Origin: Plesiomonas sp051652165
Lineage (GTDB): Bacteria; Pseudomonadota; Gammaproteobacteria; Enterobacterales; CAMTGL01
Direction of reading: 5' to 3'
NCBI RefSeq assembly: GCF_051652165.1
Contig: NZ_JBOFTR010000004.1
Span: forward strand, 372,001-436,000
DNA: 64,000 bases
Position numbers and translations under genes: made by a program. Below, in pieces: positions 52,059-61,266 of the stretch; position 1 is the first letter of the stretch; the number at the start of each line of letters is the position of its first letter. The notes beneath the pieces are model-generated. The model was not told the DNA's origin. It saw nothing but the letters and a program-made list of their open reading frames with translations, and ran no database searches.

Positions 52059-53051
52059 TTATAAAATAACTTGATTGGTACAATGTTGAGTACGAGCAAA
52101 CTCTGCAATATTACTCAGTGTGGTATCAGCAATATTGGTTAATGCTTCTTCAGTTAAAAAGGCTTGGTGGCCAGTAAATAACACATTATGACAAGCAGAG
52201 AGGCGGCGGAATATATCATCTTTAATGACATCATTTGATTTGTCTTCAAAGAACAGATCACGCTCATTTTCATATACATCAAGACCAAGTGCACCAATTT
52301 TTTCTTGCTTAAGTGCTTCAATAGCATCTTGCGAGTTAAGTAATGCCCCACGGCTTGTATTGATGATCATTACACCTTGCTTCATTTTAGCAAATGCCGC
52401 TTCATTTAAGAGATGACGATTTTCTAGGGTAAGCGGGCAGTGCAGTGAGATTACATCTGATTGAGCAAGTAGCGTGTCTAAATCTACATACTCACCACCA
52501 AGTTTTTCAACTTCAGGATTAACATACGGGTCAAAAGCAAGCAGTTTCATGCCAAACCCTTTCAAAATCCGCATGGTAGCGATACCAATTTTCCCTGTAC
52601 CAATAATACCTGCAGTACGTTCGTGCATGTTAAATCCGGTGAGCCCTTCAAGTGAAAAGTTAGCATCACGGGTACGTTGATAAGCGCGGTGAATACGGCG
52701 GTTGAGCGTTAGCATCATACCAACAGCATGCTCTGCTACTGCTTCTGGTGAATAGGCAGGTACACGTACAACCGCAATACCAAATTCAGCAGCGGCAGCT
52801 AAATCAACGTTATTAAAGCCAGCACAGCGTAATGCAATAAGTTTAATACCTTGTTGTGCAAGAATTTGAATTGCTTCTCTGTCAGCCGTGTCGTTGACGA
52901 AAATACAAACAACATCAGCACCTTCGGCCATACGTGCTGTTTTAGCATCAAACTTAAAGTCAAAAAAATCCAGTTTAAAATTAAAGGTACGATTTACCAG
53001 ATTAAAGAACTTACGATCATACTGTTTACTGCTAAATATTGCGATGTTCAT
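52059..53051 (-). CDS. ldhA: D-lactate dehydrogenase (fermentative)
   Basis: LdhA reduces pyruvate to D-lactate with NADH under anaerobic, acidic conditions. From the ATG at 53051 (MNIAIFSSKQYDRKFF) it has 330 residues (E. coli 329). The longer frame adds an unrelated leader. Motifs are RCAGFNNVDLAAA, NAD-binding GIIGTGKIGIATMRILKGFGM, catalytic Arg in INTSRGALLNS, the Glu in LDVYENERDLFFED, and the catalytic His in LFTGHQAFLTEEAL. It diverges from the DASS transporter gene across 174 bp. Confidence 0.97.
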   Translation of the reverse strand: MNIAIFSSKQYDRKFFNLVNRTFNFKLDFFDFKFDAKTARMAEGADVVCIFVNDTADREAIQILAQQGIKLIALRCAGFNNVDLAAAAEFGIAVVRVPAYSPEAVAEHAVGMMLTLNRRIHRAYQRTRDANFSLEGLTGFNMHERTAGIIGTGKIGIATMRILKGFGMKLLAFDPYVNPEVEKLGGEYVDLDTLLAQSDVISLHCPLTLENRHLLNEAAFAKMKQGVMIINTSRGALLNSQDAIEALKQEKIGALGLDVYENERDLFFEDKSNDVIKDDIFRRLSACHNVLFTGHQAFLTEEALTNIADTTLSNIAEFARTQHCTNQVIL

Positions 53052-53225
53052 CAGATTACTCCACATCTTAACTGTAATTAAATTACAAAAATAATTGATG
53101 TAAATCAAATGAACGTTTGTTTCAATATTTAATGGCTGTTTTTAGATGTGACTCACGGTGAAATTTTCCCATTTTTAGCATATTCCATTAATAACTTTAG
53201 GGATTAAAGATCATGGTGATTATTC

Positions 53226-54668
53226 ATGGATAGAGTCAGTAAAACGCGGCATGATTTTTATGCGATAACGTCAGTATTGATGACGGCAATGCCATTTTTG
53301 TTGTTTTTGATCATGCTGTTAGTGCCTTCTCACTGGTTTATGATGCCAGGTTTAACCACGGTTGAACAACGTGTTATAGCCATTTTTATATTGGCTGCGC
53401 TGTGTTGGGTATTTGAACCTATTCCAATTTATGCTACCTCCGTGCTCATCATTTTACTGGAGCTATTGCTGATTTCAGATCGCGCAATTTGGTTGGCTCT
53501 GCCTGCTGCTGATGCTGTTGATTTTGGGGTTGTATTGGGATATCAAGAGATCATGAGTACGTTTGCATCACCTATTATCATATTGTTTTTAGGTGGTTTC
53601 TTTCTTGCAATGGCTGCTACTAAATTTCGTTTAGATGTCAATCTTGCCCGTGTATTGCTAAAGCCGTTTGGTAAAAATTTACGCCACGTCATGTTAGGTT
53701 TGATGGTTGTTACAGCAATTTTTTCGATGTTTATGAGTAATACCGCAACAACCGCGATGATGCTCTCTTTATTGACCCCCGTATTGGCAGTATTACCCGC
53801 AGGAGATCGGGGGCGGATCGCGTTTGCATTGTCTATTCCCATTGCAGCGAATATTGGTGGAATTGGTACTCCTATTGGTACACCACCTAATGCAGTTGCA
53901 TTGAAGTATTTGAGCTCTGAACATGCAATTTCGTTTGGGCAATGGATGAGCTTTGGTGTGCCGTTTGTGTTGGTGTTGTTACTGATTGGTTGGTGGTTAC
54001 TGAATGTGTTTTATCCGTCATCACAAAAAGAAATTGAGTTACAAATTCGTGGTAAATTTTTGAAAACAGGTAAGGCAATTGTTGTGTATATCACGTTTAT
54101 TACCACCATACTGCTCTGGATGTTGGGTGGTTTGCACAATATGAACTCGTATGTTGTTGCTCTGATCCCCGTTGCAGTGTTTATTTCTACTGGCATTATC
54201 ACTCGTGATGATATGAAAAAAATATCATGGGATGTGCTCTGGTTAGTTTCTGGTGGTATTGCTTTAGGTTTAGCACTTGAGAAAACTGGGTTAGCCCAGC
54301 GTTTAGTACAGACTATTCCGTTTGCAGATTATTCACCCATAGCAGTATTAGTGGGGGCAGCGATATTAACGTTGTTGATGGCAAATTTTATGTCGAATAC
54401 TGCAACAGCAAACTTATTGCTACCGTTAATGGCTGCATTAGCAGGTTCGGTCAGTGGGTTAAATGAGGTTACGTTGATCTTAGGTGTGACTTTTGCAGCT
54501 TCATTAGGTATGGCATTGCCTATTAGCACCCCTCCCAATGTGTTAGCACATGCCACAGGAATGGTGGCGTCTTCACAAATGGCAAAAACAGGGACATGGC
54601 TGGGTATTATTGGCGTAGTGTTGAGTTTATGTATGTTGGTATTGCTCACTCAGTTTGGGATTATTTGA
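53226..54668 (+). CDS. DASS (SLC13)-family carboxylate:sodium symporter
   Basis: This 480-residue protein has about 11-12 helices of the divalent anion:Na+ symporter family. The two Na+/substrate SNT signatures are present: FSMFMSNTATTAMMLSLLTPVL (about residue 170) and LMANFMSNTATANLLLPLMAAL (about 390). GTPIGTPPNAVALKYL and ALPISTPPNVLAHATG follow them at the hairpin tips. Likely substrates are di- or tricarboxylates such as succinate, malate or citrate, or sulfate. It is the first gene of an apparent operon with a kinase and a response regulator; its stop overlaps the kinase start (TGATG). Confidence 0.94.
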   Translation: MDRVSKTRHDFYAITSVLMTAMPFLLFLIMLLVPSHWFMMPGLTTVEQRVIAIFILAALCWVFEPIPIYATSVLIILLELLLISDRAIWLALPAADAVDFGVVLGYQEIMSTFASPIIILFLGGFFLAMAATKFRLDVNLARVLLKPFGKNLRHVMLGLMVVTAIFSMFMSNTATTAMMLSLLTPVLAVLPAGDRGRIAFALSIPIAANIGGIGTPIGTPPNAVALKYLSSEHAISFGQWMSFGVPFVLVLLLIGWWLLNVFYPSSQKEIELQIRGKFLKTGKAIVVYITFITTILLWMLGGLHNMNSYVVALIPVAVFISTGIITRDDMKKISWDVLWLVSGGIALGLALEKTGLAQRLVQTIPFADYSPIAVLVGAAILTLLMANFMSNTATANLLLPLMAALAGSVSGLNEVTLILGVTFAASLGMALPISTPPNVLAHATGMVASSQMAKTGTWLGIIGVVLSLCMLVLLTQFGII

Positions 54669-56032
54669 TGAGCGAGGCTAAAACAGAGCAGTTGGCCGTT
54701 ATCGAACGGATTATTCGTGACTATTTCATGCACCCAGAGTATCAACTTTGTTTGCACACTGGTGATGTGTTGATGGATCAAGGGCAATTTAATGATCGTC
54801 TCTACTATGTGCGTGAAGGGCAGCTCAAGGCAACAGTAAAAGCATTGGATGATATTGGTGAAGAGGAGCAAACGGAGCTTTTTTTAGCTTCACCGGGAAC
54901 ATTTATTGGTGTACACAGCTTTTTCTCATATCGGCTGGTGGCTTCTAGCCGAGTCGTTGCTGAGACAAAAGCTGAATTGGCATGGATAGATCTGCGTACT
55001 GTACCTGTTGATCGTGAACGCTTTGGTAGTTTAAGTGAACAATTTATGCCCGTTATTGTTGAGGAGCTGCAACGGCGACAGTGGCGTTTAAGCCAAATGG
55101 CACGTGAACAAGAAGCTGCAAACCGACGTTTACACTTAGCTGAGAAGCTCTCTACGCTTGGCCAATTAGCCGCAGGTTTAGCACATGAGTTAAATAATGC
55201 GGTAGGTGTATTGGCACGTAAGTCAGACTATCTTAGTGATGTTACACGTCATTTGCTCAAAGATCGTTCTCCGGCATTGATTACATGGTTTGATCAAGGG
55301 CGGGAACAAGGGCAGTTAGCGTCTAGTTTACAGGTACGCAATTTAGCTCACTTGTTGCGTGATCAATTTGCACTTTCGCATGCGCAAGCCAAAACATGGG
55401 CACGTGCGCTGGGTGATCAGCCAGTACCGGAGCATCTTCCTGAGCATCTTGATGAGGCTTTGCAATTATGGGAGATAGGCCGTGACTGTTATGATATGCA
55501 ATTAGCTGCACGCCATGCTAGTGGGATTGTAAAATCAGTTAAACAGCTCGGTGGTGGTGATTACCAGCGGCAGTGGGGGGTCGATGTGAATGACTCTTTA
55601 CATGAGGCTTTGTCATTATTGCAAAGCCCTCTACGAGAGGTAAATGTGGAGCTAAATTTAGGCGAGCTCTCACCAATATATGGCAATCACATCGAACTGG
55701 TGCAGATGTGGGTTAATATCATCAAAAATGGCTGGGATGCGATGAAAGAAGCCCACACACCGAACCCTACATTGTGGATCACTTCACGGGTAGGAAAACG
55801 ATCAATACAGGTGATATTGTCAAATAATGGGCCGATGATCCCCGAAGAGATTGCCGCGCGGATCTTCCAGCCAAATTTTACCACCAAAAAACGTGGCCAA
55901 ACAGTTGGTTTAGGTTTGGGGCTGTATATCGTCAAGCGGTTAGCTGAGAGCTACGGAGGCGATCTGTTACTTAAAAGTAGCGTAGATTATACGCAGTTTC
56001 GAGTGCGGATCCCACTACAACAGCTGCAATAA
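54668..56032 (+). CDS. Sensor histidine kinase with N-terminal cyclic-nucleotide-binding-like domain
   Basis: This soluble kinase has 454 residues from ATG 54668. Residues about 20-125 form a CRP/cNMP-like sensor domain (LHTGDVLMDQGQFNDRLYYVREGQLKATV, then SPGTFIGVHSFF). A coiled stretch (REQEAANRRLHLAEKLSTLGQL) leads to the phospho-His in AAGLAHELNNAVGVLARK. The ATPase domain has MWVNIIKNGWDAM, SNNGPMIPEEIAARIFQPNFTTK and GLGLGLYIVKRLAESYGGD. No membrane segment is present, so it senses a cytoplasmic signal. Upstream it overlaps the DASS gene by one base. Confidence 0.93.
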   Translation: MSEAKTEQLAVIERIIRDYFMHPEYQLCLHTGDVLMDQGQFNDRLYYVREGQLKATVKALDDIGEEEQTELFLASPGTFIGVHSFFSYRLVASSRVVAETKAELAWIDLRTVPVDRERFGSLSEQFMPVIVEELQRRQWRLSQMAREQEAANRRLHLAEKLSTLGQLAAGLAHELNNAVGVLARKSDYLSDVTRHLLKDRSPALITWFDQGREQGQLASSLQVRNLAHLLRDQFALSHAQAKTWARALGDQPVPEHLPEHLDEALQLWEIGRDCYDMQLAARHASGIVKSVKQLGGGDYQRQWGVDVNDSLHEALSLLQSPLREVNVELNLGELSPIYGNHIELVQMWVNIIKNGWDAMKEAHTPNPTLWITSRVGKRSIQVILSNNGPMIPEEIAARIFQPNFTTKKRGQTVGLGLGLYIVKRLAESYGGDLLLKSSVDYTQFRVRIPLQQLQ

Positions 56033-56091
56033 GGCCAACGAAGATCAATGTTGGGCAGCGTAAAGTATATAAACCATTCAGGGAGAATCAT

Positions 56092-56571
56092 ATGGAAAGG
56101 TTATATCTGATTTGTATCGATGATCAACGTGAAGTGCTCAGTGCCGTGGTGCGTGATCTAGATAAGTTAGCCAGTTGGATCAATGTTGAAGAGTGTGAGT
56201 CGGCTGCAGAAGCAATCTGTTTAATTGATGATCTTGATGCGAAGGGAAAACGTATCGCACTGGTAATATCAGATCATATTATGCCGGGAAAAAATGGGGT
56301 TAATTTTCTGGCTGAACTTGCTGTTGACCCGCGTTTTTATCTGATGAAAAAAGTTTTGCTCACAGGGCAGGCATCTCACAAAGATACCATTGAGGCAGTA
56401 AACCGTGCACAGATTCAGTACTATCTTGAAAAGCCATGGCAACCAGATATGTTGGTAGCCATATGCCGTAAGCTATTGACTGAGTTTGTATTTGATAGTG
56501 GTATAGATATTACACCGTATCTTGAATTTGCTGATCAGGCCGTTGTGTTAGAAAGAGTGCGCGATAAATAA
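56092..56571 (+). CDS. Stand-alone response regulator (REC domain)
   Basis: This 159-residue protein has a single receiver domain: acidic pair in LICIDDQREVLSAVV, phospho-acceptor Asp in ALVISDHIMPGKNGVNFL, Thr in VLLTGQAS, and Lys in YYLEKPWQPDML. The KPW end is typical of RpfG/PleD-type receivers. After about residue 125 there is only a short tail (FDSGIDITPYLEFADQAVV) and no DNA-binding or enzymatic domain. It lies 59 bp after the kinase and is its likely partner. Its output is unknown. Confidence 0.92.
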   Translation: MERLYLICIDDQREVLSAVVRDLDKLASWINVEECESAAEAICLIDDLDAKGKRIALVISDHIMPGKNGVNFLAELAVDPRFYLMKKVLLTGQASHKDTIEAVNRAQIQYYLEKPWQPDMLVAICRKLLTEFVFDSGIDITPYLEFADQAVVLERVRDK

Positions 56572-56631
56572 ACAGATTATTGCGCACTCTTTTGAACAGG
56601 TGCTTACTGTGACTCACTGCAATGTAAATGG

Positions 56632-57429
56632 CTAATCACGATAGAGCTGAGTCAATACTGGATCCATGATCCCTTGTGGCGTTAAGGTATGGCGCAAACT
56701 GAGTAAAATCATCAATGTTGATGAGAGCGTAGTGCAAGCTAACAGTGCTAACATCATGAGAATTTGGTATTTAATAGCCAGCAGAGGGCTATTACCACCT
56801 AAAATTTGCCCTGTCATCATTCCAGGAAGAGAAACGACCCCAAGTGTTGCCATTGATAAAATTGCAGGTGACCATGCTGAACGCATCGCTTGCCGCAGAT
56901 GTGGCAATGCAGCCTCAAAGGGCGTAGCCCCTAATGAGAGATCCATCATCCACATAGACTGTTGGCTAATAATGGCGCGGTAAAAACGATCAAGCACTAA
57001 ATAATTAGCCGTTAATGCGTTGCCAAATAGCATACCACCCAGTGGAATGGCAAAACGGGCATCGTAGAGCGGAGTTGGTTGTAAAACCACTAGCAGTAAA
57101 TAGGCCAATACAGAGAGTGAGGCTAAAGATATACCGATAAAAACGGGTGCAAACAGACGTGCACGAGGGAGTGGAGTCCGTTTGATGGCATTAGATGCTG
57201 CAGCAGAGATCATCACTAACAGCCAAATAATATTCAAAAATGGGTTATTGAGTTTAAACAAATATTCAAGATAAAAACCAATGAGTATGAGTTGGATAAC
57301 CATCCGTAGTGCTGATGTCAGCATATCTGCTTCAAGTTTTAACTTTAGCCAACGGCTTAAACTCAGAGGAATAATGAACAGTAGTGCACCGAGTGCCACA
57401 TCTATCCAACTTACATAAAGTTCATTCAT
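56632..57429 (-). CDS. fetB: FetB, iron-export-type ABC permease
   Basis: This 265-residue UPF0014-family membrane protein has about seven helices. Family features are SWIDVALGALLFIIPLSLSRWLKL, the MISAAASNAIKRTP block, IPLGGMLFGNALTANYLVLDRF, LGATPFEAALPHLRQAMRSAWSPAI, LGVVSLPGMMTGQILGGNSPLLAIKYQI and MLLALLACTTLSSTLMILL. In E. coli FetAB exports iron and raises resistance to peroxide. fetA overlaps its start by 4 bp. Confidence 0.94.
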   Translation of the reverse strand: MNELYVSWIDVALGALLFIIPLSLSRWLKLKLEADMLTSALRMVIQLILIGFYLEYLFKLNNPFLNIIWLLVMISAAASNAIKRTPLPRARLFAPVFIGISLASLSVLAYLLLVVLQPTPLYDARFAIPLGGMLFGNALTANYLVLDRFYRAIISQQSMWMMDLSLGATPFEAALPHLRQAMRSAWSPAILSMATLGVVSLPGMMTGQILGGNSPLLAIKYQILMMLALLACTTLSSTLMILLSLRHTLTPQGIMDPVLTQLYRD

Positions 57430-58136
57430 ACGCGCTCCTGAGGTAATTGATGCTGTAAAGGCTGCTCGTGGAATTGCTGGTTAGTGATTAACCAGTGGCG
57501 ATGACAAAACTGCATCAGATCAGGATCGTGTGTAACAGCAAGCAAACTGCAAGCCTGTTTTTCGAGTAAAGCAAAAAATTTATGTTTGCTTTCACTGTCG
57601 AGTGCCGAAGTAGGCTCGTCGGCAAGCAGTAGTGGTCTATCAAGTTGCAGACATGCAACAATACCGACTCGCTGGCGCTGTCCGCCAGAAAGATCTGACA
57701 TGCGTTGTGTAAGAATGTCGGCATTTAAACCAATCTCTTCGAGGAGCGAGACTGTTCTTTGCTGCATAATCGGTTGCATAGTGGGTGTATTTAGGTGTTG
57801 ATTGTGTGAAAACTGCAAAATGCGTTGTAAATAGTGTTCAACAGACATCTCTATTGCAGGAATTTGTTGCGGTAAATAGGCTATTTTTTGGCGAATACTC
57901 GCTTGTGTTTCAGGTGAAATTGGGTTTCCAAAGAGTGAAATACTGCCACTTTGTGTTGGAAACATACCACAAAGTTGAATAAGTAGCGTGGTTTTACCAC
58001 ACCCTGACTCGCCAGTCAGTGATACGCGTTGACCTTGCATTACTTGTGCTGAGAAAGGCGCAATTAGCACCGTATCATTATGTTTTATTAATACGTCGTC
58101 GATAGCTAATACAGGAACATTTACCGCAAAGGGCAT
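57426..58136 (-). CDS. fetA: FetA, ABC transporter ATPase
   Basis: This ABC ATPase of about 236 residues (E. coli FetA 225) has Walker A GESGCGKTT, Q-loop YLPQQIPAIEMSVEHY, signature LSGGQRQRVG, Walker B LLLADEPTSALD and H-switch LLAVTHDPDLMQF. I start it at the ATG at 58136 (MPFAVNVPVLAI), with GGAG 10 nt upstream, not at an upstream TTG. The stop overlaps the fetB start by 4 bp, forming the fetAB unit. Confidence 0.92.
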   Translation of the reverse strand: MPFAVNVPVLAIDDVLIKHNDTVLIAPFSAQVMQGQRVSLTGESGCGKTTLLIQLCGMFPTQSGSISLFGNPISPETQASIRQKIAYLPQQIPAIEMSVEHYLQRILQFSHNQHLNTPTMQPIMQQRTVSLLEEIGLNADILTQRMSDLSGGQRQRVGIVACLQLDRPLLLADEPTSALDSESKHKFFALLEKQACSLLAVTHDPDLMQFCHRHWLITNQQFHEQPLQHQLPQERV

Positions 58137-58298
58137 AAAGTGAATACTCCAATGTTGCAACAAATAAATAAGCGTTATTCATAATAGGGCAGTGTTACTC
58201 ACGATTGAAAGAGTATAAATAGACTTATTTAGTCACCTAATGTAAACGTAATACGACATGTAATACTATAGAGGTAGGATATTAAAAGAGATTACGCA

Positions 58299-58325
58299 TG
58301 AAAAAGCCCACGATGTGAGCTTTTT
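58299..58325 (-). terminator. Possible terminator of the DoxX-family gene
   Basis: AAAAAGCCCAC and GTGAGCTTTTT pair with one bulged base. The hairpin lies 34 bp beyond the stop at 58359, and the minus-strand side ends in T residues. Confidence 0.6.
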
Positions 58326-58358
58326 ATATTGCTGTTTTGCTTATTTTGATTATCTTCT

Positions 58359-58754
58359 TTATTGTTTTCTTTTACATAATCTTGAGCGATAAGCATCCCA
58401 ACTTAATGCTGCTGCACCATGTTGTACCCACATGAGCAAACCACCGGCCATTGCTATATTTTTCATTAACATTGTCATTTGCATATTTTCAGTGGGTTGA
58501 TAGTGAAAAAGAATACCACTCATAATACAAAACAGAGCCAACGCTGCAGCCATAAAGCGTGTGTGGAAGCCGATAAGTAAAGCCAAACCACCACCAAGCT
58601 CAAGTAAGATTACCAAGGGTAATAAAATACCCGGCAATCCAACAGATTGCATATGCCCTGCAACACCAGCATAACCTACACCTAATTTACCCCAGCCTGC
58701 AATAATAAAGATATAAGCCATCATTATACGGGCGAGGAGATCAATATATTTCAT
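58359..58754 (-). CDS. DoxX-family membrane protein
   Basis: This 131-residue protein has four predicted helices. It carries the DoxX/YqjF pattern: LLARIMMAYIFIIAGWGKLGVGYAGVAGHMQSVGLPGILLPLVILLELGGG, visible as IFIIAGWGKLG, then GLALLIGFHTRFMAAALALFCIMSGILFHY. DoxX-like proteins often accompany redox and oxidative-stress genes; here azoR is 179 bp upstream on the same strand. AAAGGA precedes the ATG. Confidence 0.92.
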   Translation of the reverse strand: MKYIDLLARIMMAYIFIIAGWGKLGVGYAGVAGHMQSVGLPGILLPLVILLELGGGLALLIGFHTRFMAAALALFCIMSGILFHYQPTENMQMTMLMKNIAMAGGLLMWVQHGAAALSWDAYRSRLCKRKQ

Positions 58755-58933
58755 GTGGATATCCTTTATTCCAATTATTATTTCAACACGTTATTTATCT
58801 TTTATATCTAAAAGATATTATCTAAATGATATATTTAGATGCACTGTTTTGATGTAATACTTAAATCTACGCTTTTGAGTAGTCTATTTTTCATGATGCG
58901 ATAGTTGTATTATTATATGTCTATCTTTTACTT

Positions 58934-59527
58934 CTATTTTATGATTGTGGCTAATTTTTCACGTGCAGTAACATGTGCTTGGTTTATTGCATCGGGCCCA
59001 TATGCAATAGCTTCAGCATAAACGAAATCAATATGGGTAATTCCCATAAAGTTGAGTACAGTCGTCAAATAGGGCGTAATGTGATCTGTTGGTAAATCTT
59101 TATGAATACCCCCGCGGCTACTTAATACTATGGCGCTCTTTCCGTGAATTAAACCTTCTGGCCCTTTTTCAGTATAACGAAATGTTTTTCCTGCCCGTAA
59201 TACCATATCAAGATACGATTTTAGTTGAACGGGAATGCTGTAGTTATACATAGGTGCAGCAAGCACAATAATATCGTGAGCAAGCAGTTCGTGGATTAAG
59301 TGATCAGATAATGCGAGAGCTTCTTGCTGACGTAAACTTAACTCCCCTGTAGGGCGAAGTGTGCCTACTGTTTCACTGTCGAGCATGGGAATAGGATTCG
59401 CGACGAGATCGCGAACTGTGACGTTGTCACCTTTTTCATTATATTGTGTTATCAAAAAGTCAGCCATTTTGTTTGATTCTGATTTGGCTAACATAATGCT
59501 GGATTTTAAAACTAAGACGTTACGCAT
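58934..59527 (-). CDS. azoR: FMN-dependent NADH-azoreductase
   Basis: AzoR is a flavodoxin-fold quinone/azo reductase. I choose the ATG at 59527 (MRNVLVLKSSIML), with AGGAA 8 nt upstream; the longer frame adds an unrelated leader. It has 197 residues (E. coli AzoR 201). Blocks are LVANPIPMLDSETVG, IIVLAAPMYNYSIPVQLKSYLDMVLRAGKTFRYTEKGPEGL, split here at PVQLKSYLD, and AIVLSSRGGIH. The LysR regulator gene just upstream may control azoR and the DoxX gene. Confidence 0.94.
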   Translation of the reverse strand: MRNVLVLKSSIMLAKSESNKMADFLITQYNEKGDNVTVRDLVANPIPMLDSETVGTLRPTGELSLRQQEALALSDHLIHELLAHDIIVLAAPMYNYSIPVQLKSYLDMVLRAGKTFRYTEKGPEGLIHGKSAIVLSSRGGIHKDLPTDHITPYLTTVLNFMGITHIDFVYAEAIAYGPDAINQAHVTAREKLATIIK

Positions 59528-59718
59528 ACGCTTATTTCCTGTATTCATCTGTGTTGTATGTTTTGCTATTTGGTTAAAAACCCATTGTTGTGGGAATAAC
59601 ATCAATTTACACGAAAAAATAGGGCTAAAAAGCGCAAAAAATCGGTCTAATCTTTCGAGTAAATAGAATAGTTGACCGATTTTTTGCAGACATGCGCTAA
59701 TAGAGCATAAATAGGTGG

Positions 59719-60582
59719 TTATTTAAGGCGATTTGGCTGAGAGAAGTAGTGAATAATTTGTTGTACGGCAGGTAATTGAGCTGCTTCTACGCTGTAACAC
59801 CAGCCAATTCTGCGGGAAAGTGTCAATTCTGGCAGTTTGTATGTCTGCAAAGTTGGCCAGTCTGCTAATATACTATTTGGTAGTAAGCCAACACCGAGCC
59901 CTGCATGGATCATTGCGGCTAGTTGAATATCAGTTTCTGCTTTTGCTTTAGGTGAGAGCACCAGAGAGTGCTGTGCAAGGATACCCATAATACGCTGATA
60001 GCTGGTGCTGTTATTGCAGACTAGCCAGCTTTTTGCAGGAATATCACTGGCTGAAATGGTGTTTTTTTCAGCAAATAGCGTGCGTAAGACGATGCTGTGT
60101 GGATGATCGGCAGCGATCGCTATACGATACTCTTCATCAATTAACGGAAAGAACAGATCATCATCACACAACGCAGTATCAAGGCTGATCCGCATATCAC
60201 CACAGCAACCCGATCGAACATCCAGCTTTAGATTGGGGATCGCATGATAACATGCTGCTATGATCTGGCTTTGAAGCTGCTGGCCAAGAGAGGGCATCAG
60301 GCCAATCTGTAAACTCAATGCACTACCTTGTTCAACAAACAGATCAGGCAGAGCGTTAATCTCATTTACCAAACGACGCGCTGTTGGGTAAAGTCGGCGC
60401 GACGCTTCGGTCAGTGCAACACCTTTAGGCTGGCGAATAAATAATTCGATACCCAGTTGATCTTCGAGTTGCCGAATAGCAGTTGATAGCGCAGGTTGCG
60501 AAATGTGGCAACGATGTGCTGCTGCAGTCATATTTCTCTCTTCAAAAACGGCTGTAAATGCACGTAACTGGCGATAATCCAT
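59719..60582 (-). CDS. LysR-family transcriptional regulator
   Basis: From the ATG at 60582 (MDYRQLRAFTAVFEE) the protein has 287 residues, normal for LysR regulators. The helix-turn-helix is MTAAAHRCHISQPALSTAIRQLEDQLGIELFIRQPKGV (about residues 18-55). The effector domain starts near 88 (LSLQIGLMPSLGQQLQSQI). The 53-residue extension in the longer frame is probably not translated. The gene lies 191 bp upstream of azoR on the same strand. The target is not known. Confidence 0.93.
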   Translation of the reverse strand: MDYRQLRAFTAVFEERNMTAAAHRCHISQPALSTAIRQLEDQLGIELFIRQPKGVALTEASRRLYPTARRLVNEINALPDLFVEQGSALSLQIGLMPSLGQQLQSQIIAACYHAIPNLKLDVRSGCCGDMRISLDTALCDDDLFFPLIDEEYRIAIAADHPHSIVLRTLFAEKNTISASDIPAKSWLVCNNSTSYQRIMGILAQHSLVLSPKAKAETDIQLAAMIHAGLGVGLLPNSILADWPTLQTYKLPELTLSRRIGWCYSVEAAQLPAVQQIIHYFSQPNRLK

Positions 60583-61266
60583 AACTTTGATCACTCTTTG
60601 CGGGGTGTTATTTTCTGTGTTTTGACGTGGCTCAATGCTTACTCTACATAGCGGACTACAACGCTGGTGGAATAAGAAAAACAGATGCCAAATCAGATTA
60701 TTATCATTGATTGTACCAAAAATGTCGGGTGAGTATTCCACATAACCTTATTTTTTATCGTTATGCTATTTATATTGGTTATAGCGTTATCCTCTAAAAA
60801 GGGGTGTTAGCTGTAAAATTAATCACTTTTATCCCTACGAAAATGAACATTTTTCTTTTATCTAGCGTGAAAAAAATGACAGGTAAAAATGCACATAAAA
60901 CAGCCTAAAATAGGCTGTAATAGCGGGAAAGCTCACATAGAAAAATGTGTTTAAAAGACTATATTGCTGCATACCTCTCATCTTGAAATAAGTTTTAGTT
61001 ATTGCTGTGAGTGTTATTTTGTATTTCAGTTTCAATATTTACGGGGATATAGTCGTGATAAAGACATTAAAACGTATTTGTCATTACTATTGATTATGGT
61101 GATGGAAACATGATGAGTTGATGCAGTATTCACCTTTAGTTTACGTTCACGTGAAGATGACGCTGTTATAATGTCATAAACACTCAGACTTAAGCAGCCT
61201 TGTGGTCGCTTTTGTATATCGTATAGAGAGACACCGTATACAACCCGTGCACCATAAGGAGAATGC
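60583..61266. other. Intergenic stretch between the LysR gene and the glycerophosphodiesterase
   Basis: The stretch of about 680 bp has no convincing ORF. A small perfect hairpin (ACAGCCT/AGGCTGT, 60900-60918) has no gene ending near it. It contains the two divergent promoters. Confidence 0.4.
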
